A stretch of 64,000 nucleotides of DNA from Streptomyces sp. NRRL F-5126 (GCF_000721265.1 NZ_JOFZ01000009.1:62001-126000), one strand, 5' to 3'. Positions 48,641 through 57,518 are shown, numbered from the stretch's first letter. Numbers and translations are program-made. The notes: generated by a model not told the origin, from the letters alone.

Positions 48641-50416
48641 GTGTCACATTCCGTTTCGGCGCGTTCCCGTACGCGCCGTTCCCGCCGCCTCGTCGCGGCC
48701 TGCACCACCGGAATCCTCGCCGCCGGAGCCTTCGCTCTCGGCCCGGCCGCCGTCGCGCAGGCCGACACGGGTTCCGGCGCCACCGCACCGCACACCGTGA
48801 AGCCGGCCTCGCCGCAGGCCACTTCGCGGCCCACGCTGACGCTGCCGAAGAAGCCGCAGAACTCCACGCACAAGACGCGTTCACTGGCCACGGCCGGCAC
48901 GTCGGGCGCCGGGCTGAAGAAGGCGCGCTTCGACGCGGACGGCGACGGCTACGCGGACCTCCTGACGCAGGAAGCCAACGGCACCATCTGGCAGTTCACC
49001 ACGGGTGACTACAAGTGGACGCAGCACGGGACGAGCGACGTCAAGTACCGCGACATCCTGACGCCCGGCTCCGAGACCAGCACGTCGGGCGCACAGGTGC
49101 TCACGCTGTCCATCACTGGTCAGCTGTCCCTGTGGGACTACTCGTCCTTCCCCAGCGGCTCGCCCGTGTGGTCGGGCTCGGGGTGGAACATGTACAACAA
49201 GGTCATCGCAGTGGGTGACACCGACGGCGACGGCCACGGCGACCTGCTGGCGCGCACGCCCGGCGGCGACCTCTACCTCTACCTCGGCACGGGCAGCGCC
49301 TCCCATCCGTTCACCTCGAAGGTCAAGGTCGGGTACGACTACGACGGCTACGACCAGCTACTCGGCGGCGGCGACATCACCGGCACCGGCCACGAGTCGC
49401 TGATCGCCCGCGACCTGAGCGGCAACCTCTGGTACTACCAGCTCGACGGCACGGCGGCGAACCCGCTTGCCCGTCGCGTGCGGATCGGCACCGGCTGGAA
49501 CGTGTACAACCAGATCATCGGCTACGGGGACGACCCCACGCAGATCGGTGGCATCCTCGGTCGCACCGTCTCGGGCGACCTGTACTTCTACGAGGGCGAC
49601 GGGTCAGGCACGGGCGCGCTCACGCCCAAGACCCTCAACGGAACGGGCTGGAACAGCCAGCTGATCTCCGGGGCGGGCAGCAACCCGTTCTGGGGCAAGA
49701 ACCAGCTGTTCGGCCTCAAGTCCGACGGCAAGCTGTACTACTACTACGGCATGGAGACCGGCAAGGTCAGTGCACGCACGCAGATCGGCGACACCTTCAA
49801 GGGCGCCAAACTGCTCTCCCCGGTCTCACTGACCAACCAGGACGAGGAGTCCCTGCTCGAGATCTACCAGGGCACGCTCTACAACGACACGCAGGGCTTC
49901 ACGAGCAAGAAGACCACCGGGTTCGGCAGCTACAACAAGGTGCTCGGCCCCGGCGACCTCAACGGCGACGGCCTCAGCGACCTGCTCGCCCGGGACACCG
50001 GCGGCACGCTGTGGCTCTACACAGGCAAGGGCGACGGCACGTTCCACGCGAGGACCAGGATCGGCGGCGGCTGGAACGCGTACAACCAGATCGTCGGCGC
50101 CGGTGACATCAACGGTGACGGCTACGCCGACATCGTCGCCCGGAACTCGAAGGGCCAGCTCTACTTCTACGCCGGCACGGCGAAGGCGAGCGCACCGTTC
50201 ACGTCGAAGTCCCTGATCGGCGGCGGCTGGAACACCTACACCAAGCTCGCCGCGCCCGGCGACCTGGACGGTGACGGGCGCGCCGATATCGTGGGCGTCA
50301 ACTCGGCGGGTCAGCTCTACCGTTACTCGGCCACGGGACACACCGGTGGCGGCACGTTCAAGGGGCGTGCCGAGATCGGCACGAGCGGCTGGAACAGCTA
50401 CACGTCGCTGTCCTGA
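48641..50416 (+). CDS. Secreted FG-GAP/VCBS-repeat protein
   Basis: 591-residue exported protein. A Sec signal peptide (about residues 1-43, ending AAVAQA) is followed by a Thr/Lys/Pro-rich linker, then about nine FG-GAP/VCBS-like repeats forming a likely seven-plus-bladed beta-propeller. Each blade has a DxDGDGxxD-type Ca-binding loop (DADGDGYADLL, DTDGDGHGDLLAR, DLNGDGLSDLLAR, DINGDGYADIVAR, DLDGDGRADIVGV) and recurrent GGWNxYxKL turns. No catalytic domain is present, so it may be an adhesive or ligand-binding surface protein. The GTG start at 48641 follows a G-run. Confidence 0.9.
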   Translation: MSHSVSARSRTRRSRRLVAACTTGILAAGAFALGPAAVAQADTGSGATAPHTVKPASPQATSRPTLTLPKKPQNSTHKTRSLATAGTSGAGLKKARFDADGDGYADLLTQEANGTIWQFTTGDYKWTQHGTSDVKYRDILTPGSETSTSGAQVLTLSITGQLSLWDYSSFPSGSPVWSGSGWNMYNKVIAVGDTDGDGHGDLLARTPGGDLYLYLGTGSASHPFTSKVKVGYDYDGYDQLLGGGDITGTGHESLIARDLSGNLWYYQLDGTAANPLARRVRIGTGWNVYNQIIGYGDDPTQIGGILGRTVSGDLYFYEGDGSGTGALTPKTLNGTGWNSQLISGAGSNPFWGKNQLFGLKSDGKLYYYYGMETGKVSARTQIGDTFKGAKLLSPVSLTNQDEESLLEIYQGTLYNDTQGFTSKKTTGFGSYNKVLGPGDLNGDGLSDLLARDTGGTLWLYTGKGDGTFHARTRIGGGWNAYNQIVGAGDINGDGYADIVARNSKGQLYFYAGTAKASAPFTSKSLIGGGWNTYTKLAAPGDLDGDGRADIVGVNSAGQLYRYSATGHTGGGTFKGRAEIGTSGWNSYTSLS

Positions 50417-50422
50417 CAGTTC

Positions 50423-50455
50423 GATGGCCCGGCCGCGCGTCGCGGCCGGGCCATC
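50423..50455. terminator. Bidirectional terminator
   Basis: GATGGCCCGGCCGCG and its exact complement form a 15-bp stem with a CGT loop between the convergent FG-GAP and DacA-type genes. Confidence 0.85.
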
Positions 50456-50490
50456 GGTCGGTTTCGTGCCCGCTCGGGCGGTCGCCGCCG

Positions 50491-51414
50491 TCAGTCCTGC
50501 TGGGAGCCCTTCGGAAGGCTGCGGAGCCTCATTCCGGGCGCCGCGTTCGTGCCGAAGCCGTAGTCGAGCAGCCTGGCCGCGTCGGCGTAGCGGTCGCTGT
50601 CGTCCAGGACCGTGCCCACCAGGGTCTTGCCGCCGCGGGTGGCCGCGAACACCAGGCAGTCGCCCGCCGGGGTGGTGGTGCCGGTCTTGATGCCGATGAC
50701 GCCGTCGTAGGAGCCGAGCAGCCGGTTGGTGTTGTGCCACGTGTAGTACCGCGTGCGGCCGTTGGCGGCCGGGGCCTCGCCCTTGTACCGCTCGGTCTTG
50801 ACGACCGTTCTGAACGTGCTGTTCCGCATGGCGTGCCTGGCCAGTCCGGCCAGGTCGGCCGGCGTGCTGGAGTCGGCGCCGATGCCGTCGAACGTGTCGA
50901 ACCTCGTGTTGGTGAGGCCGAGGTCCTGGGCCTCCGCGTTCATCTTGGAGACGAACGACTTCGTACGCTCGGCGCTGGTCGCGCCGGTGCCGAACGTGTC
51001 GGCGAGCGCGTAGGCGGCGTCGGCGCCCGAGGGCAGCAGGGCCGCGTAGAGCAACTGGCGGACGGTGACCTTGTCCCCGGTCCTGAGGTCGGCGGTGCTC
51101 GCGCTGTGCTCGGTCACGTAGTCGCGGTACTCCTGCTTGACGGGCACCCGGCGGTCCAGGTCGACGCCCTTGGTGTCGAGCACCACGGAGGCGGTCATGA
51201 TCTTCGCCGTACTCGCCATGGGCCGTGCGGTGTTCGCAGACCTGCCGTAGAGCGTGGTGCCGTCCGTCTCGTCCACCAGCGTCGCACCCTTGGCGGAGAT
51301 CGCGGGCGCGGGGGCCTTGCTCGTCGCGGCGTGGGCGACCAGTGGGGACAGCGAGAGGAGCACACCGCAGGTGGCGGCGGCGACCGTTCGCTCGGTCAGG
51401 ATCCTGACGGTCAA
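50491..51414 (-). CDS. D-alanyl-D-alanine carboxypeptidase, S11 family
   Basis: 307-residue secreted penicillin-binding peptidase (DacA/K15 type) acting on peptidoglycan stem peptides. The signal peptide covers about residues 1-30 (AAATCGVLLSLSPLVAHA). Active-site motifs: SxxK is STAK (68-71), the second motif is SGA (129-131) instead of SxN, and KTG is at 243-245 (GIKTGTTTPAG). The Streptomyces K15 enzyme is known to have SGC at the same place, so the change is tolerated in this group. There is no C-terminal amphipathic anchor. The start is TTG at 51414, with GGAG upstream. Confidence 0.92.
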   Translation of the reverse strand: MTVRILTERTVAAATCGVLLSLSPLVAHAATSKAPAPAISAKGATLVDETDGTTLYGRSANTARPMASTAKIMTASVVLDTKGVDLDRRVPVKQEYRDYVTEHSASTADLRTGDKVTVRQLLYAALLPSGADAAYALADTFGTGATSAERTKSFVSKMNAEAQDLGLTNTRFDTFDGIGADSSTPADLAGLARHAMRNSTFRTVVKTERYKGEAPAANGRTRYYTWHNTNRLLGSYDGVIGIKTGTTTPAGDCLVFAATRGGKTLVGTVLDDSDRYADAARLLDYGFGTNAAPGMRLRSLPKGSQQD

Positions 51415-51513
51415 GGAGAAACACTCCGTATCTGCGTCGCTCGGTGGGTGATTCGGTGGGTGATACTGCCCGATACACGAAACACCATGTGTGCGCGTCA
51501 GGCCCGGAGCGGC

Positions 51514-51954
51514 TCACGCGAGCGCGCCGGTCTGCCGCAGCAGCGTCATCGCGTCGGCGACGGCCCAGTGTTCCGCCATCTGCCCGTCCCGGTACCTGAC
51601 CAGGTCCATGACCCGGAACTCGACACGGTGGCCCGACGCGGGCACGCCGAACCACGGCCCGGTGTGGCGGCCGCCGAACACCTTGTGGGTGGCCACGAGA
51701 TCCCCGTCCCCGACGCAGTGCAGCACGCCCACGGTGAGGTCGGAGAAGGCCGCGTGCAGGGCGGACATGGTCGCCCGTACCCCTTCGCGGTCACTCGCCT
51801 GCCCCGGCTCCGCCGTGTGGTTGCGGTAGCCGGCGTGGACGAGCGTGTCGATCAGCTCGAACCGTCCTCCCTGCTGGACCTGTTCGACGAAGAACCGCAT
51901 ACGGTCCACATTGCGTGCCCACTGATGCGTGTCTGTCTGATGCGTGTCTGTCAT
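51514..51954 (-). CDS. SnoaL-like/ester cyclase-family protein
   Basis: 146-residue protein of the NTF2/SnoaL-like superfamily (ester-cyclase type). Landmarks are FELIDTLVHAGYRNHTAEPG, VRATMSALHAAFSDLTVGVL, DLVATHKVFGGRHTG and a C-terminal YRDGQMAEHWAVADAMTLLR. Members include polyketide cyclases but also many unknown small-molecule proteins; no polyketide genes are nearby. ATG 51954 starts with TDTHQTDTHQ, a duplicated pentapeptide. The divergent LysR gene at 52025 is the likely regulator. Confidence 0.88.
   Translation of the reverse strand: MTDTHQTDTHQWARNVDRMRFFVEQVQQGGRFELIDTLVHAGYRNHTAEPGQASDREGVRATMSALHAAFSDLTVGVLHCVGDGDLVATHKVFGGRHTGPWFGVPASGHRVEFRVMDLVRYRDGQMAEHWAVADAMTLLRQTGALA
51922..51951. 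repeat. 15-bp tandem repeat at the SnoaL-like gene start
   Basis: CTGATGCGTGTCTGT is present twice in perfect tandem and encodes TDTHQ twice right after the start codon. Confidence 0.9.
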
Positions 51955-52010
51955 GACACCACTCCAGCAGCGGCCCGCCCGCTTCACCAAGACCGATCCG
52001 GTCCCCCGCC

Positions 52011-52027
52011 CATACCCTGGAGGTATG
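52011..52027. promoter_or_regulatory. LysR-type T-N11-A box overlapping the LysR start codon
   Basis: CATACC-CTGGA-GGTATG is a perfect inverted repeat containing ATACC-N5-GGTAT, the T-N11-A form recognised by LysR proteins. It covers the TACCCT box and the ATG at 52025, suiting autorepression. Confidence 0.65.
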
Positions 52028-52921
52028 GAATCGCGAGAGCTGGCGTACTTCGTCGCGGTCGCCGAGGAACGCAGCTTCAGCCGGGCCGCCACCCGGCTCG
52101 GCATCGCCCAGCCCCCGCTGTCCCGCGCGGTCCAGCGTCTTGAGCGCCGGCTCGGTGTCCGGCTGCTCGACCGCACCGGCCGCCAGGTCTCGCCCACCCG
52201 TGCGGGCCGGGTGCTGTTCGACGAGGGCCGCAGGGCGCTCGCCGCACTCGCCACGGCCGAACGTCTGGCCCGGCGCGCCGGGCAGGCGCCGCCGCCGCTG
52301 ACGGTGGTGACGAAGCCGGGCGGCGACGCGGGCCTCCTCACGTCCGTGCTCGCCCGGTACGCGGCGCTGCCGGAGGCGGTCGACGTCGACGTGCTGATCT
52401 GCTCCATCGGCGAGGAGATGGCCCTGCTGCGCGACGGAACCGCGGACGTCGCGCTGGTGCGCACGCCGCAGGACGACCTGTCGGGACTTGACACCGAGGA
52501 ACTGCTCACCGAGCGCGAACTGGTCGTGGTGGACCGCACCCACCGGCTGGCCGGGCGCGCGTCGGTGAGCGCCGCCGACCTCGCCGGTGAGACGTTTCCG
52601 CGCTGGACCGCGGACGCACCCGGCAGCGGACCGGTCATCAGGGACACCGGGCAGGTGGCCGAGCTGATCGCCCTCGGCCGGATGATCGCCGTCCTGCCCG
52701 AGTCGGTGGCCCGGCGCCTCGGGCACGGCCTCGTCACCATCCCCGTCGACGACCGCCGCACGACGCTGCTGGCCGCCTGGCCCGCGGAGCGCCGCGACCG
52801 CGCACTCGCCGCGTTCATCCGCACCGCGGCCGTGACCGCGGCCGAGATGGCGACGGGGACCGGCGGTGGCACGGCCGGCGGGACCGCCACCGCGAGCCCG
52901 GACGCCGGCCCCGCGGCCTGA
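52025..52921 (+). CDS. LysR-family transcriptional regulator
   Basis: 298-residue LysR regulator. The winged HTH is in residues 1-60 (MESRELAYFVAVAEERSFSR, LGIAQPPLSRAVQRLERRLG). The effector domain spans about 88-275 (VDVDVLICSIGEEMALLRDG), and the tail is Gly/Thr/Ala-rich. ATG 52025 has TACCCT exactly six bases upstream, so the mRNA may be leaderless; GGAGG is only one base from the ATG, too close for normal use. It is divergent from the SnoaL-like gene, the expected target. Confidence 0.92.
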   Translation: MESRELAYFVAVAEERSFSRAATRLGIAQPPLSRAVQRLERRLGVRLLDRTGRQVSPTRAGRVLFDEGRRALAALATAERLARRAGQAPPPLTVVTKPGGDAGLLTSVLARYAALPEAVDVDVLICSIGEEMALLRDGTADVALVRTPQDDLSGLDTEELLTERELVVVDRTHRLAGRASVSAADLAGETFPRWTADAPGSGPVIRDTGQVAELIALGRMIAVLPESVARRLGHGLVTIPVDDRRTTLLAAWPAERRDRALAAFIRTAAVTAAEMATGTGGGTAGGTATASPDAGPAA

Positions 52922-53009
52922 CGGGAGCCGCGCCGCCGCGCAAGCGGAACGCGCACGCCTCTGGACTCCCTGTGAGGCACACCCGTAACCTGCTCGGCAG
53001 TCCGCCGAA

Positions 53010-53023
53010 TTGAAACGTTCTAA
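53010..53023. promoter_or_regulatory. LacI-type operator, copy 1
   Basis: TTGAAACGTTCTAA is a near-palindrome with central CG, 29 bases before the first rhamnosidase-like gene. A perfect relative lies before the third such gene (60303-60316). Confidence 0.6.
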
Positions 53024-53052
53024 CTCAGCCAACTCGGCCCACAGGGAGCATG

Positions 53053-55266
53053 ATGGATCGCGCCTCAGCACAGGGACCGCGCCGCCGCACCGTCGTCGCG
53101 GCCGCCATGACGTCCGCCCTGGTCAGCACCGTCGGCCTCGGCGCCGTGCCGGCCTTCGCCGCCCCGCGCCCCGAGCGGAGACCCGGCGCGGCCAAGGCAC
53201 CGTCCGGGCGTTGGGATCGGTTCAATCTCTCGCCCCGCGGCCGGACCGTGCGGCCCGTGGCCACCCACCCCCGGGCCGGGCACGGCCCCGGTCAAGACGT
53301 CACCCACGCCGTGCTCAACGGCCAAGGAGCCTCCGTCACCTTCGACTTCGGCCAGGAGACCGGAGGCTTCGTCACCCTGCGGTTCTCGTCCGCCACCGAC
53401 GCGGGGCAGATCGTCGGCCTCACCTACTCCGAGCTGTCCACCTACGTGAGCGCCACGTCCAGCGACGGCTCCAACGGCGGCTCGAACACCGAACCGCCCG
53501 TCCAGTACGCCGTCACCCCCGGCGGCGCGGTCTCCACCCGCCGCGACACACCCGTCGCCGGGACGAGCGGCGCGGCCGCCGCCGACCCCGCGTCCCAGCT
53601 GCGCGGCGGATTCCGCTACCTCACCGTCACCAACCAGACCGCCGGCACCGTACGCCTCACCGACGTGTCCGTGACCGTCACCTTCGCACCGAACGCCGCC
53701 GACCTGCGCGCGTACCCCAACTACTTCCACTGCGACGACGACCTGCTCAACCGGGTCTGGTACGCGGGCGCCTACACCGTCCAGACCAACATCATCGCCC
53801 GCGACCAGGGGCGCGTGTGGGGGCCGCCCGACATCGGCTGGGACAACAGCGCGCTCGTCGGCGAGAGCGGCGACACCGTCCTGGTCGACGGCGCGAAGCG
53901 CGACCGTACGGTGTGGCCGGGCGACCTCGGGATCTCGGTGCTCACCGACTACGTGTCACTCGGCGACCTCGAAACCGTGCGGGGCAGCCTGGAGACGCTC
54001 TACCACCACCAGGACCCGGCGACCGGCGCCCTGCCCTACGCCGGGCCCGCCGTCGACTTCATCGGCAACTCCGACGCGTACCACCTGTGGACGCTCATCG
54101 GCACGGCCGCGTACGTGCAGCTGTCAGGCGACACGGCCTGGGCGCGCTCCGTGTATCCCGCCTACCGCAAGGCCCTCGCCTTCTCCCTCGCCAAGCTGGA
54201 CGCGGACGGGCTGCTCGACGTGACCGCAGCGGCCGACTGGGCACGCACCGACGCCGACGGCAAGAACCTCGAAGCCAACGCCATCATGTACCGCGCGCTG
54301 ACCACCGCCGCGGGACTCGCCCGCACGCTGCGCGACACCGCGTCGGCCACGGACTGGGCGCACCGCGCGGCCATCCTCAAGTCGGCGGTGGAATCCGGCG
54401 GTTACTGGGACGCGTCGGCCGGCCTGTACCGCGACAAGCCCACAGGGCCCGGCGCGTCGCTCCACCCGCAGGACGGCAACTCGCTCGCGCTGTGGTTCGG
54501 GCTCGTCGACTCCGCCGATCGCGCCGCCACCGTCAGCGCGGCGCTCGCCGCGCGCTGGACGCCCGTCGGAGCGCTGTCGCCCGAGAAGTCCGCGGCCTCG
54601 GTGCACCCGTTCCCCGGCTCCATGGAAGTGCACGCCCACTTCGCCGCCGGGCGCGACGCGACCGCGCTCGACCTGATACGCCGCGAGTGGGGCTACATGC
54701 TCGACGCGGAGCAGGGCACCGCGTCCACGTTCTGGGAGGGCTACCGCACCGACGGCACGTCCGACTACGGCGGCTCCTACATGAGCGCGGCGCACGGCTG
54801 GTCCACGGGCCCGACCTCGGCGCTCACGTACCGGCTGCTGGGCATCGCGCCCGCCGACGACGGCGGCCCAGGACACACCGTCGTGCCGCAACCGGGCGGA
54901 CAGCGGTACGCGGAAGGCCGGTTGACGACGGCGGACGGTGTGATCGCCGCGTCCTGGCAGCGCGGCCACGACGGCGCCTTCGACCTCACGGTCAGCGCGC
55001 CGCACGGCGCCGTCACCGAGGCCGGCGTGCCGGTGGGCGACGGCAGGGGTCAGGTCGTACGGCTGGACGGCAGGACCGTCTGGGACGGCACGACCGGCGC
55101 CACGCGCGCCCCGCGCTCCGACCAGCCGCACCACGCCCGTCACGCCGACGGCTACGTGTACGTGACCGGCCTGCCGGGCGGCAGCCACCGCATCACCGTA
55201 CGCAGGGACAGGGACAGGGACAGGGACAGGGGCCGGGACCGGGGCCGCGCCGGGGAGAGGGGCTGA
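53053..55266 (+). CDS. Secreted alpha-L-rhamnosidase-like six-hairpin glycosidase, first paralog
   Basis: 737-residue exported enzyme with a Tat-like signal (GPRRRTVVAAAMTSALVSTV). An N-terminal beta domain (about 40-225, FDFGQETGGFVTLRF) precedes an (alpha/alpha)6 barrel with VDGAKRDRTVWPGDLGISVL, the acidic motif typical of bacterial alpha-L-rhamnosidases (GH78-like), and YMSAAHGWSTGPTSALTYRL. A C-terminal beta-sandwich ends in an RDRDRDRDRGR tail. It probably removes alpha-linked rhamnose or a similar sugar from glycans or plant glycosides. ATG 53053 is preferred over 53050 on spacing from GGGAG. The next gene starts two bases after the stop. Confidence 0.85.
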   Translation: MDRASAQGPRRRTVVAAAMTSALVSTVGLGAVPAFAAPRPERRPGAAKAPSGRWDRFNLSPRGRTVRPVATHPRAGHGPGQDVTHAVLNGQGASVTFDFGQETGGFVTLRFSSATDAGQIVGLTYSELSTYVSATSSDGSNGGSNTEPPVQYAVTPGGAVSTRRDTPVAGTSGAAAADPASQLRGGFRYLTVTNQTAGTVRLTDVSVTVTFAPNAADLRAYPNYFHCDDDLLNRVWYAGAYTVQTNIIARDQGRVWGPPDIGWDNSALVGESGDTVLVDGAKRDRTVWPGDLGISVLTDYVSLGDLETVRGSLETLYHHQDPATGALPYAGPAVDFIGNSDAYHLWTLIGTAAYVQLSGDTAWARSVYPAYRKALAFSLAKLDADGLLDVTAAADWARTDADGKNLEANAIMYRALTTAAGLARTLRDTASATDWAHRAAILKSAVESGGYWDASAGLYRDKPTGPGASLHPQDGNSLALWFGLVDSADRAATVSAALAARWTPVGALSPEKSAASVHPFPGSMEVHAHFAAGRDATALDLIRREWGYMLDAEQGTASTFWEGYRTDGTSDYGGSYMSAAHGWSTGPTSALTYRLLGIAPADDGGPGHTVVPQPGGQRYAEGRLTTADGVIAASWQRGHDGAFDLTVSAPHGAVTEAGVPVGDGRGQVVRLDGRTVWDGTTGATRAPRSDQPHHARHADGYVYVTGLPGGSHRITVRRDRDRDRDRGRDRGRAGERG
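55203..55235. repeat. GGGACA hexanucleotide repeat at the 3' end of the first rhamnosidase-like gene
   Basis: Four to five tandem GGGACA units encode alternating Arg-Asp residues at the extreme C-terminus. Confidence 0.8.
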
Positions 55267-55268
55267 CC

Positions 55269-57518
55269 ATGACCTTCACGCACGCCTCCCCGGCCGCCAC
55301 CCGTCTCCGCCGCGCCTGCCTCGCCGCCGTCGCCTCCGGTGCCGCCCTGTTCGCGCTGCTGCCGGCCGCCGGGCCCGCGGCCGCCGCGCCGCACCCGGTG
55401 CGCGGCCCCTGGTCCGACGCGAACTACACACCGCACCAGGGCGATTGGCGGCCGTACGTCCTCGCGCCGCACGGCCACACCGTCGCACCGCGGCGCGTCC
55501 TGTCCACCGACCCGCGCGGCGGCTCCATCTCGGGCGATCCACGCGCGTTGCTCGGCCAGGGGCACGGCACCGTCCGGCTCACGAGCACCGGCGACCGCAC
55601 CACATCGCCGCTGGTCACCCTGGACTTCGGCAAGGAGGTCGGCGGCCGGATCAGCATCCGGGTGGCGGGCGCGTCGGCGACCCCGCCCAAGCTGCACGTG
55701 TGCTTCAGCGAGTCCCGCCAGTACGCGGCGACCACACCCACCGCCAACAGCGGCGAGGCCGCGTACGCACCGGGCTGCGACACCGCGAACATCTGGAACG
55801 GCTACCCGGGACAGCCGTACACCTACGACTCCGACAGCCACACCCTGACGTTCGACCCGTCGCACCTGCCGACCACCGTCACCGACCAGCAGATCAGGGG
55901 CGGCTTCCGGTACGCGACGCTGTTCCTCGACGGCCCCGGACGGCTCGACCTCGGCGCCGCGTCCCTGAAGTTCGACGCCGCGCCGAAGCAGCGGGACCCG
56001 GCCGCGTACAAGGGCTGGTTCCTCTCCAGTGACAACGAGCTCAACAAGATCTGGTACGCGGGCGCCTACACCGTCCAGATGGACACGTGGATGCCCGACA
56101 CGGCCAAGAGCTGGCCGTACACGCCTGGCGAGCCCGACCACGCCGATGCGGTGATCCCCGGCGCCGACCCGGGCAAGGAGGTCATCCTCGACGGCGCGAA
56201 GCGCGACCGTGTGGTGTGGCAGGGCGACCTCGCCGTGCAGGCCCCCGTCACGTACCTCACCACCGATGACACCGACGCCGTCGACAACTCCCTGTCGTCG
56301 CTGGCCGGTCAGCAGCTCGCGGACGGATTCGTCCCGGCGGAGAGCCTCGTCGGGCAGCACAACGAGGACGAGATCCGCACCTACGGCGAGTACGTGACCT
56401 GGTTCGTGCAGAACCACTACGACCACTGGCTCTACACCGGCGACTCGGCGTACCTGAAGAAGTGGTGGCCGGCCCTGACCCGTGCCACGGCCTGGCTCGA
56501 GTCGGTCAGGCAGCAGGACCCCGGCGGCCTCATCGCGTTCGGCGACGCCGGATCGTGCGGCCACTACGGGTACAGCGACTGCGGCCACGAGACGTACGTC
56601 AACGCGCTGTACGTCCGCAACCTGCGCGACATGGCACGACTCGCCACCGCGCAGGGCGGCAAGGCGGCCTCCGGCACCTACGCCAAGCGCGCGGACGTTG
56701 TCGCGGCGGCGATCAACTCCCAGCTGTGGGACGCCTCCACGGGCGCGTACCGGCTCTCCCGGGAGACCCAGGACGCCTACCCGCAGGACGCCAACGCGAC
56801 CGCCGTCCTGACCGGCATCGCGAACGCGGACCAGGCCGCGCGCGCCATGGACTACCTGCACCGCACCAGCTGGGGCACGTACGGCGCGCTCACCGTCGCG
56901 CCCTCCACACCGAACGCGTCGATCAAGCCGTTCTACGAGCCGCTGCCCAGCGGCTTCGAGGCGAGCGCGCGGCTGTCGCTCGCCGACCCGAGCGGCACGC
57001 AGCAGGCGCTCGGGCTCGACCTGATCCGCACGTTCTGGGGCCACCAGCTGGCCGGCGACCCGGGCTCCACGTTCTGGGAGAAGGCCGACACGGCGGGGAA
57101 CCCGGGCATCCAGCAGTTCACCAGCCTCGCGCACGGCTGGGCGTCGGGGCCCACCGTCTCCCTGACCTCGCAGGTGCTCGGCGTCACACCGACCGGGCCC
57201 GGGTACGCGTCGTACGACATCGTGCCGGTGGACGGCGGCCTGCACTGGGCGCAGGGCGCGGTCCCGACGCCGCACGGCACGATCACCGCGTCCTGGCGCC
57301 GCACCACGCACGGCTTCACGCTCACCACGCACGCACCGCGCGGCACGAGCGGGCGGCTCGCGGTGCCGACGGGCGGCAAGCACGTACAGGTCACGCTCGA
57401 CGGCCGCACGGTGTGGAACGGCACGCGGGCGGTCGGCCACGCGCACGCGACGAGCGACGGCGCGCACGTGTACGTGGACGGGGTCCCGGCTGGGCACCAC
57501 ACGCTGACGGCGCACTGA
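55269..57518 (+). CDS. Secreted alpha-L-rhamnosidase-like six-hairpin glycosidase, second paralog
   Basis: 749-residue exported enzyme. A Sec signal covers about residues 12-42 (ending GPAAAAP). The layout matches its upstream neighbour: N-terminal beta domain (LDFGKEVGGRISIRV), helical barrel with LDGAKRDRVVWQGDLAVQAP, GHETYVNALYVRNLRDMARL and SLAHGWASGPTVSL, and a C-terminal beta domain. ATG 55269 follows the first gene's stop by two bases, indicating an operon with translational coupling; GAGAGG within the previous gene serves as ribosome site. Acidic catalytic residues are likely the Asp and Glu of the DGAKRDR and EDEIRTYGEY regions, by family analogy. Confidence 0.85.
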   Translation: MTFTHASPAATRLRRACLAAVASGAALFALLPAAGPAAAAPHPVRGPWSDANYTPHQGDWRPYVLAPHGHTVAPRRVLSTDPRGGSISGDPRALLGQGHGTVRLTSTGDRTTSPLVTLDFGKEVGGRISIRVAGASATPPKLHVCFSESRQYAATTPTANSGEAAYAPGCDTANIWNGYPGQPYTYDSDSHTLTFDPSHLPTTVTDQQIRGGFRYATLFLDGPGRLDLGAASLKFDAAPKQRDPAAYKGWFLSSDNELNKIWYAGAYTVQMDTWMPDTAKSWPYTPGEPDHADAVIPGADPGKEVILDGAKRDRVVWQGDLAVQAPVTYLTTDDTDAVDNSLSSLAGQQLADGFVPAESLVGQHNEDEIRTYGEYVTWFVQNHYDHWLYTGDSAYLKKWWPALTRATAWLESVRQQDPGGLIAFGDAGSCGHYGYSDCGHETYVNALYVRNLRDMARLATAQGGKAASGTYAKRADVVAAAINSQLWDASTGAYRLSRETQDAYPQDANATAVLTGIANADQAARAMDYLHRTSWGTYGALTVAPSTPNASIKPFYEPLPSGFEASARLSLADPSGTQQALGLDLIRTFWGHQLAGDPGSTFWEKADTAGNPGIQQFTSLAHGWASGPTVSLTSQVLGVTPTGPGYASYDIVPVDGGLHWAQGAVPTPHGTITASWRRTTHGFTLTTHAPRGTSGRLAVPTGGKHVQVTLDGRTVWNGTRAVGHAHATSDGAHVYVDGVPAGHHTLTAH

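Noticed and set aside
51514..51954. Polyketide biosynthesis cluster suggested by the SnoaL-like protein
   Set aside because: No ketosynthase, acyl carrier or tailoring set is nearby; SnoaL-like folds have many other roles.
51514..52980. Longer version of the SnoaL-like gene
   Set aside because: The extension is antisense to the LysR gene; the 146-residue start matches family size and the divergent layout.
53010..57518. An open frame joining the two adjacent rhamnosidase-like genes into one protein
   Set aside because: Its first half is out of frame with the first gene, whose own frame has a signal peptide, domain motifs and a stop at 55266; the second gene has its own ATG and signal peptide.
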